Assembly (NCBI GenBank): GCA_019055375.1
Contig: JAHQIW010002009.1
Span: 1 to 64,000 of the forward strand
Length of the DNA: 64,000 bases
Reading direction: 5' to 3'
DNA from: Parelaphostrongylus tenuis
Taxonomy: Eukaryota; Nematoda; Chromadorea; Rhabditida; Metastrongylidae
Below, piece after piece: positions 35,901 to 46,282 of the stretch. Numbering within the stretch: the stretch's first letter is position 1; the number at the start of each line of letters is the position of its first letter. The position numbers and the translations under genes were made by a program. The notes beneath the pieces are model-generated. The model saw only the letters and a program-made list of their open reading frames with translations, was not told the origin of the DNA and ran no database searches.

Positions 35901-38900
35901 ATGTTGAAACGGCCACATTGGCTTTGGCCCTCCTCCCTGCCCATAGAATAGCCAAAATCTCATTATCGTTCTAAGCAGTGAAACTTACAGGTTTTTTTTT
36001 TTGATTAGGAGGGGACAAACGAAAAGCCGACCCACCCCCTGGAAAGGAGTGTTAGTAACCATTTGAAAGCTCAGACTTTAGGCTACAGCTCCACTTCGCC
36101 GGTTGTCGAAAAAGACTTTTTTGACGTTACAACACGAACAGATTTCTTGCGTTACAGACGCGCATATTTCTCACCGGAAAGAGCTCTTTTTTTTGGACTA
36201 TTAGTAATCATTCGATAGCGTAATCGAACTTGATTCCAGCGCTCTGCTTGTATCCTGAAAAGACCGTTTCTCTGAAACGCAGGAGGTAAAATAAGCTGAA
36301 TTTTTATCTGCGATCAATGGCCGCATGGGGTAACTCACGTATGAGTGCTCGAGGTGGTCACGTGGACCGCTGACGCGATACTTTTCTAAGCGTTCATATG
36401 CCCGAAAAATCGATGTTCATCGCGTCATCGAAGGTGGCTGCCAGCCAGGGACACGTGAGTTGTCCGATGCGGCCATTGATTGCAGATGGGAATTCAGCTT
36501 GCTTTATCTGCCGCATTCAGACAGACGGTCTTTTTAGGATATAATCACAGCGTTGGAATCAAATTCGATAACGCTATCGAATCATTACTAATAGTCCAAA
36601 GAAAGAGCTGGTCTGGCTAGAAATATGAGCTTCTGCAACGCAGGAAATATTCCCTTGTGGTAACGTCAAAAAAGGCCTTTTCGAAAATCGGCGACGTGGG
36701 GCTGTAGCCTCAAGTGTCAGCTTCGAATGGTTACTAGCACTCTTATGAAAAGTTCCTCTTTAGCAAATGAGATCAGTTTTTCATTCGTCCCTCCTGATCA
36801 GGAAAAAGCAGCTTACGCTATCGAATGATTACTAATAGACTAGAAGAAGAGCTCTGTCCGGCGAGAAATATGCGCGTGTGAAATTTTGAACTTTGCAGCT
36901 TTATAAAAGAGTCGCTTCGAAAACTGGCCGCATACCGCGCTAGCCAGAGATTTGAGCTTTCGCATGACTACTGAAAACTCCTATGAAGCTTACGTCTCCT
37001 TTCGACCGCTTCTTTACAGACCCGCTCAAATCGATGTAATCTGATAAGGGTATAACATGTTTTGAGCCGGTAGGTTCAGTGCTATACAGGCGCCTGTTTC
37101 GTCCTACCGAGACCCATCGATAGCACCGCACCCTTCCTCGGTTCAGCCGACCTCCTGAGGCTAAATAAGTCTCTATAAAGAAGTTGACACCGAGTAATAA
37201 GTCACCCCAAGTCAGATGATGAAATTGCCCGACATGTGATGACCCGGCTTGTGGCTTTTACAATGAATCATATGCCTCTCCTTTCGACCGCTTTTTTATA
37301 GACTCGCTCTAAACGATATAATCTGATAAAGATATAACATGTTTTGAGAACACTCCTGTGAATTTTTTTTTTGTACAGCGGATTAGGTCGAATATTCATT
37401 TGTTCCTTTATAACTGAAAAGTACCGATTTACCCTTCAAACTCACCACTTTCTTGCCTTACATCCTTCATTACATCTGTTTGAGAAGTGGATCGTATGAT
37501 CTATTCTATTCTTTTCTATTCCTTAAATTAATGGCGACACCTTCACCATGGTGGTAGATGTGCCGTTGACACATTTCCAACGATGTGGGCACATATGTGC
37601 CTAGCTTGAAGTTTGTATACTTCAAAGTTCTTGTTATCGCAGTGTGCCTATTGAATCCATAGCGAGTCGAAAGGAGATCTAAAGAGGAGGAGTTAGAGAA
37701 AAGCACTTTCTGTACTTTGAACAATTCATGAGAGACATCGTCGGGAGCGAGTTCATTATGGGGAAATACACTTTACATTTAATCAGTCGAATATGCACTT
37801 TAAATAAGGAAGTGAGCCTTCAAGAGCACTTTACATATGCCATTTAGTTATGAATATGTAGTTAATGGGAGGAAAAAATGGCAAGCGGTGTCCAGAAGGC
37901 GTTGGGCGTCAACAAAGTAGTTGTTCAATCGATATGCTTTATCGCGATGCAAGTTCGAACACTATACTCGTTTCTTATCTCATAATTTCTTACTGATTTT
38001 CAAGATTGGTGCTTAAAGACCACTTGTTTTATCGTTTAACACTTTCGCAATTTATCTTACTATTTCGCATAGATCATAGAATTTTAATTAACCAAGTTTG
38101 AATCTAGTAGCACACCATTGCAGTTGGAAAGATACCATATTTTTCGATCTTAACCGCTTGCTCTTTGTATTCGTGCTATAACTACTTAGTTCGGTCAACA
38201 GGAGATGAGCTAACACTGAGATATCTCTTGCACTGATATGCTCGATCAAGATTTATAAACTTACTAAGCATGTTCCATTGCGTTTGAAGTTGGTTATACC
38301 GCTGCATGAAGTTCTCTCTGAGTACATGGACTATTTTTTGCTCATTCGATCATGGGAATAATTCTGATCAAATTCTATTTCTCTACGAATCGCGACAAAA
38401 CAATGCTCGTCGAAGCGTCTACCGAGGCGGAGTGTTGCCGTTGATGCGGTGTACAAAGACACGTTCGTATACTATTGCAGCAGACTCAAAAAAGCGTTTT
38501 GTCCGAAACGTGATAAAAATCCGCGCATGCTTCTGATTCGACTTCGCCTCGGCCAATTCTCATCAACGACCGGAGTCGTATGAGTGCTCTTGCACTGTAA
38601 AGAGGTTCTTCATACGAAGAGGTTCATGACAATCTTGCAGAATAGAAGTTCATGTAGTGGCACTTCCGGAAGTGCCGCGAGAATGTGACCAACCATGAAG
38701 CAGTGTTTCACTATTTCACGTTCTTCAGAAGGAAATTGCCGATCAGAGGATTCCATCTGAGCTTCGTGCTTTGTTGCAATTCTTACCAATCCCAAAGAAC
38801 ACCATATCTGTGTTTGTTACGGAACCATATGGATCACCCACTTCTGCCAATGTTCAGAAGATTACTGGAGTTAGTTTTTTTTTTGTTTTTTAATCGCTTT

Positions 38901-41900
38901 CCATAAATATCTCATTGCGAATCATTACTTTGTAGGGCGCGACTCGTACGCCGAGCCTTCCGTCATCAGTACTATTAAGTGGCCTACGCCATGGTCGATA
39001 TGCTTTACAAGTTGTCGAAAAAGTGAAAACATCCAGTTACGACTTCATCCATGCTTATATTAACGAACAAAATAGCAAAGGTGGATGGAAGTGGAGTTGG
39101 TTCCAGGTAGTTTTCCGAATGTCACTTTTACTATTGCCATATTGTAAAAGACTTCAGCAAACAAAAAATTTTCTTTCTGAATCGGTGCAAGAAGGCGCTA
39201 GGTCACCTGATCTCTTCAGACTTCTTATATCTCATAACGCATGACAGTTACAGGCTCCATCCATCTTGAAAAATGCGCCACATTTATTGCTACATCTGAT
39301 TACTCAAACACTGATATAACCGATGTTCGTATGCTGTGTAAGACTAAGATCTATTATTTTCATCAAAGTGAAATTGTCGTTCATGCCTGCCATCGAAGTG
39401 AATCATGGGTTCTGTTCCCACTTGAGAATCCAAGAGTTAGCGGTAGCAGTCAATACTGGTCCGAATCAGATGTTAGGGCGACACATCAGTCCATTTTTCA
39501 TTGGTCGCTTTCAAGTTGTTCGCCAAAAACCACAATAATGTTTGTTTACCAATTATCTTGTGTCCTTTCTGACTATAAGCCAATCGGGATTTGTTCTTCA
39601 AGAGGAAATTTATTGTTTTTCATGTCGGAAGTCTTTCAAAGGTTTGGACTACGACGATCAGTGATGAGTGTTCCGACTAATCTATTTGGGACATTACTTG
39701 ATTAGGATGTGTAGTGTAGGCAACTTTGTAATACTGCTAAATGGTGTTTCTTGTGTATAGCGTAAAGCTAGAAAAGGGTTGTTTGAGGTGAGTGCGTCGC
39801 AAGAATGAGATCATTGATTTTTGTAACGTACTATAGGATAGATGTGTACTGCTCGAGCAATGACAGCCAGCGACTAATCTTTCTTGTGTCACTGACGACG
39901 TATACCAGTATAGTTGGTCGTAAGCAATTCGACAAAGATGTATCTCTTTGTAGCTTGCCATTGAAGTTGTAATAATCAGTGATCCTTAGAGCGATCTATC
40001 TTTGTAGTGCAGCGTTTGCTGCTATCAATGGAGCCCTTCGTATGTAACATGTTAACATGTCTATACTAGGCGTCATTGTTTTCCACATTGTGGGATGTGT
40101 TCTCATACTCAACAGTGTTTAGGACAAGATCCAAGCTTTCTCAACAGACTCTTCGACCATCGAAAATGTCTGAATTAGTCCGTGTGTTTTTTATTTTTGG
40201 AAATAGTCAAGGCGAGGTCAACGTATCGAGTGCTCAAGGTTAAAAACTCTTGGCGCTGATCAATCCATGAGCGATCCGCCATGTAGTCGTCTTCAAATTT
40301 TATCCTAGTTTGATGTGATTGTGTGCGATCTTACCTTTACAATGACTCACGCTGGCGTGCCGATGTACTGAGTCGAGGCTTATCCTTCTTAACAACTCTG
40401 TCACTAATCAACTGAGCCCGGGGGGATGGGAGGATCGGTGAGCCATGAGCGTGTGATCGAACCAATGACCTTGTGTGCGACGCAGAGCACCTTGAACCTC
40501 TGCCCCACATGCCTTATTTGACAGTTCACACATACATCCTGGCAGCGTATCTTAAGCATACTTTCATGAGGTCTATTGTAGCACCTATACTGCTAGACGT
40601 ACGTTTCGATTTATTCAAGCAAGCCTCTTCAGTAGCACGAGCTTTTCGGTCCAGCCAATCTCCTACATTAAGTGTTTCGACGCCGAAAATGCCATTTATG
40701 TGATGCTATGAAATGTTGTCAGAATGTATCAAATTTTGAACGAGGTTTTGAAAAGAAAAGGTCGATTATTAATAATATTCAATTCACCAGCGATGAGCAA
40801 TGGATTATTAATCACCGCAGTGTGGGGTGATCTTATCACCTTATCTGCATTGTATAATCTTCGGCTCCGATTCCGTAAGGCATGTGCTACTGAAGAGGCT
40901 TGCTAGATTAAGCCGAAGGTCATGTCTAGCACTAGGAATGCCATAGCAGACCTCATGAAAGGCTTAAATTATCCGTTAAGATGTATCAAATCTTAAGCGA
41001 GGTTTCAGAAAGACCAGTCGAGTCTGAACTTGTTTACTCTTAGTTTTTAACGTTTGGGATAAGGAATAGGTGGTATTTATTCGAACGTGTACGAAGCGTA
41101 AGAGTATTCGGATTTAGTCTGTTCATTAGTCTGTTCAGCTACATCTATTGCGACTTCACAGCGTAGTGTGAGAGAGCGTTTTCAGAATGAAGTCTTTGCG
41201 CACCACTTCATTTCTTCGTTTTGCAGAAAGACCTAATTTTTCCAATCCTGTGACTTTGATACATTTTGGCTGAAAACGCGATGATGTGATCCGCTGCCAG
41301 AAACTGAGACGCTACTGACTTCGAATAGACTTCATTCGATTTTGACAAGGATGTAATCTATCCGCGCTCCAGTTAAGTGCAGTGATTCTGGCATTCACCT
41401 TTGCTATTTTTTTCCCCTGGAACATCAGTTCGCATGTTAGAGACAGGTTCATGAGAATAGTAGTTCTCCGGACAATCTCCGCTTTTACAACTTTCCCAAC
41501 ACATTTTTCCAATGCTGTGTTCTTATTCTTGTTTGTTCCTACTTCTGTGTTCTCATAAGTTGAAATAATTATTAACAAATTTGTCGAACTTCTCACTGCG
41601 GACGAGTTCCTGAAGATCTCCAAAGAAAGTATCGAATTTTATATTGCTAGGTATCAATGTTGGTGAGTAGCATTGATTGAGTTGATTTTCTCATGATAAG
41701 GTAGTGCAAGACTTGGAGCTGCAGAATGAGAGACAGGATTTGAGAAGAGTTAGCAAATGCAACATTAATGAATGTGTGCTTAATGAAGTTATCATCAAAA
41801 AATTCATTTGATATAGTTTCTCACCAAATATAAGGACGATCATAGCTACACCTGCATGAGTACTCTGCCAGGTTGTCATGTGGTGTTGCCTTCTTTCCGA

Positions 41901-44900
41901 GAGGTTAGTGATGCTGGCCATCGGCGAAAAGGTTCCTGGTTCGGTTTTTTTCCATTTTTCCTTCACAGGAGGTTTTTTGGGGTTGATTAAAGGTCCTTCC
42001 ATGCATGTGATCACAGCAAAGAAAACACTCAGTTGTCTTACACATTACTACTTTGTGATACGCTATCCATGGAGTAACAGAACCAGTGCACAGGTTCTAA
42101 GACTGACTACATCCACCTCCATGTAAGTTTCCTCTGAAAAGTTACACGCTGTAGAGAATATGTTTTGAAATTCAACTTTCGAAACATGGTCGAAAGAACT
42201 GCCAAAAAAAGTCGGCTATGCACTGCTCTCTTGTGGATGTGTTTCGTGTAAAAAAGAACAGATATTGGACAATAGATCGTTTTTTTTTCTGCTATTACGA
42301 TCACGTCATAGGAGAACTTTTGATACTAACCGACTCCGAAAAATTTGCTGTTAGGCGTCATGGTGGGGAATCGAACAAGCAACCTGCTTCTTGATTTTGG
42401 CATCACTAATCACTCATCACTACGAACTGCTCGCCGCGCTCGACGGGGTGGTACGAGCACCATGGACCTGTCGTACCGGAAATGTTGAGATCTTTCGTAC
42501 AAAAACTCGGCGATTCTTGTTGTTCAAGAGCATATTTTATGCCTTGCAGCTAGCATTTGCAAGACGCCAGTTATTCTTTCGGAGACATTTGATACTGGAT
42601 TGTTTTTAATACCGACGTTGTACTTTTGCGCTGTTCGAATTAACCAAAAGGCTTGCCATGCTTCCGCTTTCAGGCTTCGAAATTGGATCGTTTACCATGT
42701 CCCATTCAAAGATGGGTGGCAAAACTCTTGGTTCATAAACATCAACTTGAGTATCATCGACCAAATGCGGTCGGTTTTTATAGAAAGTTGTTAACGTTTC
42801 ATTTTTATGCGGTTCATATATACTCAGAATATTGCTCCAAAAAAAGCGCTTTTCTTCAAGTTTTGTTGCAATTTTTGATTCAGGTAATTACTGAATCAAG
42901 TGATCACTTTCTGTCAGCTCCAGCTGTTGAAGCAACAGGAGAGGCGCCACCGCCGTCATCTGTATCAAGTGTGAATACACCTGGTGTTAGTTACAAAGTT
43001 GTTTGATCGTAGTGACAAATCATTCGCTTAGTACATTGAGTCATGCATTTTGATAACTAGGTAAAAGTGTGTATGGGAATGCTCCCAAAAAATTTGAACT
43101 TTATTTCTTTACTATTCAGACGCAGACTCCTGCTACTCCTACCACATCAGCTGGACCCCCTGAAGCAGTAACACCAGGAAATGATGTGTGTGTCGAGTAT
43201 CTAAACTCTTATTCGTTTGATGATCTGCTTGTTTCCAGGAAACCATCACATCGAGAAATTCAGCTGTTAGCACGCCAACTGCGAATGACCCACCAGCCGA
43301 TGAGGTCACTCCGGAGCAGAATCGAGGCCGTATGTTGTTTCTTGACATGATCGCTCGTTTTGTCAATATCCTACTATTTTATGAATTTTAGTTACATCAG
43401 TTCCTAACTCAATAGTCTCTCCTCGTACTGGAGCTCGTGGCGGTCGCAAACGGGGGAACGTTAACAGACCACATCCTGGTGTTCGGCAAAAGAGGGTACG
43501 GGTTGCGTCATCTACAAGCTTAAAACCGGTTAGAGTACAGTGGTTGGAGTTACAATTACTACGACGTATCTTTGTAGTCTGCATCGCGCAATGAGCCTCC
43601 AGGGCCATCCGTAGCCACCTCTTTCAATCAGCCTTGGCATAGCTCTGGTTGTGGTGCCATTTCCAATGTTTCTTCTCAGGCTGAACCAACTACATATTCT
43701 CAACAGCAGTCACAGCAGGTCATCTTATTATCAAAGCAAAATGCTTTTCATGCGAACAAAGCTATATCGTTCGGGTTTAGGTATCGTCCAACGCTGTCAA
43801 AGATCCAACTAAAACAAAAATCCAGGAATGCATAAACAAAAAGCGCCTTGAAGCTGCTCGAAACTCTGGTGAGTCTTTCCACGCATATTGTTGTTTATTG
43901 TGATTTCTTAACAAATTTGCGATTAGACAAAATTTCTCGTCTTGCGCAGTATCTGTTATTTGTCGGAAAAATACTGTTGTTGCAAACAACGAAGTCTTGT
44001 GAATAGCTGCTTTCTGTGGAAAATGTTTTGGCATATTTGGAATATGGATACTACTGATGCATTATATGAAAGTTTGCGCGGCAAAAAAATATATGAGGTT
44101 GAGCAAAAGGTTCTGGGAAATTTTTGAAAGTTTCATTTTTTGACGTGTTTGTGTTCTTATTGATAGTAATATATATATTTATCTAGTTCTTTAACTTTGC
44201 TCCAAAATGCCTACTAAACAGATGACTAGCATGAAACAGTTAGTCTTCTATTATTGGAGAAAAGGTTTGATGTTCTCAAAGCCGTCGATGAGAATAATGA
44301 GGGTGAAAGTGCTGGTACGGCGACAAAATCGACCGTGAATGGATGATCTGAACAATTCAAAAGAGGCATTTTTTATCTTGAATAATTGCCTCATTTTGGA
44401 TAACCATCTGTTTTGTATGAAAGTGGCTTGCAGACTGCTTTAGATGCTTAGCGTTCATCAAGTACTCGTAATTTGGCCAAAGACCTTGGTGTTTCGCAGC
44501 TGACCGTTGTCCACAAGATGCACGAATATGACGTTTTACACTAAAACTTTGCTAGGATTGGGAATCTTGCAAAACGATGACAAAAAGTCGTGGACAATGG
44601 TGGCTTTTACTTTGAAGAATAGTTAATGTTGTTTTTGTTGTTAATTCTCGCATAAAAACGAAGTTTTCAAAAGTTTCTCAGATTTTTTTCCTCAGCCCTA
44701 TAATATGATTCATGCTGAACCAATTTCTGTAAACATTATGACATAAGTTTCACATTCTTTTTGCTGCCTCATTTTTACTTATCAATTATAATTTCCTAAC
44801 TTACGACGCCAATCATTTTATGATAATATTTTGACGTTTCATTTTTGATATTTGCATGAAAATCTTACAGGCATGTCGTATTTATAAGCTCAGTTTTTGC

Positions 44901-46251
44901 GTTTCATTATCAGTGGCAGTTGCTTTCGAATGCTAATACGGTTTCGTTCGGTTATCCGGGTGCGATTGATTATTCGGCCTCATTTGCTGGACAGATTTTT
45001 TCATAGGAATGTTAGTAATATTCGAAAGTTTGAATCGGTGGCCAGCGCTCTACAAGACCGTTTTTTGAAAAGGTCTCTCTATAGCGCTCTAACCTTCAGA
45101 ATAAAATTCTGCTTCGCATGCATCATGCGTTTTTCCTTTTATCATATTTGAATTTCGCTGGACAAAGCTCCTTCTCAGGCTGCTAGTGCTCTTTCGATCG
45201 CCGAAGTCTCGAAGAACTTTAAAATGTGTTTGCTTTTCTCTTAAGACTGTTAGTAATCATTCGAAAACGTAAGTTTCAATTATTCCAACTCTAGTTATTA
45301 TCTGAAAGAGCCGTTTCACTGCACTTTAGCTGGGAAAATAGAATCAAGTTTTACATATTCGGCAAGATTTTATACCAGATGATCTACGGACTAAGCGACG
45401 GTGCGATCGATCGATGGCCTAACGCGTTAGGCATGCGCAATGCAACTTGTTATTCAATTGGTAATTTTTTTCTCCCCTTTGTGGTGAAGGTTCAGTGGTC
45501 TTGTTGTTTTGATCTGCTGCCAACTTGTGTCTCTCATCGGACAACAGAGCAAAGTATGAAACTCTAGATAAAAAGGATTGACTTAGATACTACGAGATCT
45601 TCTCTAATCCTTCATTTGCTTTTCGTGCTTCCAGCTAATTATACGCGGGATATAAATGAAGACGCGTGGCCGGTGTGAAACATAATTGTATTTTGTATAC
45701 TGCACCGTTGTGAAAGAGTCTTTCCGTAGAACATTTCAATAGCCCTGTAGCCAAAAATTTGAGCTTGCGAACGATTACTACAAATTCTTGTCCAGAGAAT
45801 GCGGTCCAATATGCATTTGTCCCTGGATAACCGAAAAGAACCTAAATACCTATCAACGTCGATTGATATCAAACAACACAAACTTGGAATCATTTGTACG
45901 TAAAGCATATGTTTGTTGTATCTTTTATCAGTCTCCATTTAGCTGCCATCTTTCCTTCTACGACATCTGCGCAGCCGTCCGCAAAAGGATCGAATACGAC
46001 GCAAATTTCATTTTCGGATTCGAGTTTGCCCATCAATCAGGCAACAACAGATCTATTTCAGGTGCATAATCTTGCAGAATCCCGAGGATTAATTATTCTT
46101 CATTGGATAAAAATGATTTTGATAGTATCCATCAATATCTTTTGTAGGAGACTATCAATCGATGCAAAGTGGATTTGCTCAAAACAATGGTCCTCATCTG
46201 CAGACGATGCGTCAGCAGGCATCTCAAGCTGAGATTCGTCTCATCAGATCC

Positions 46252-46282
<31 letters not shown>

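Noticed and set aside
39150..39244. QTKNFLSESVQEGARSPD frame as the exon after 39106
   Set aside because: It ends in a stop with no donor. The exon at 42674 continues the MED12 alignment directly from the SW-WF motif in phase.
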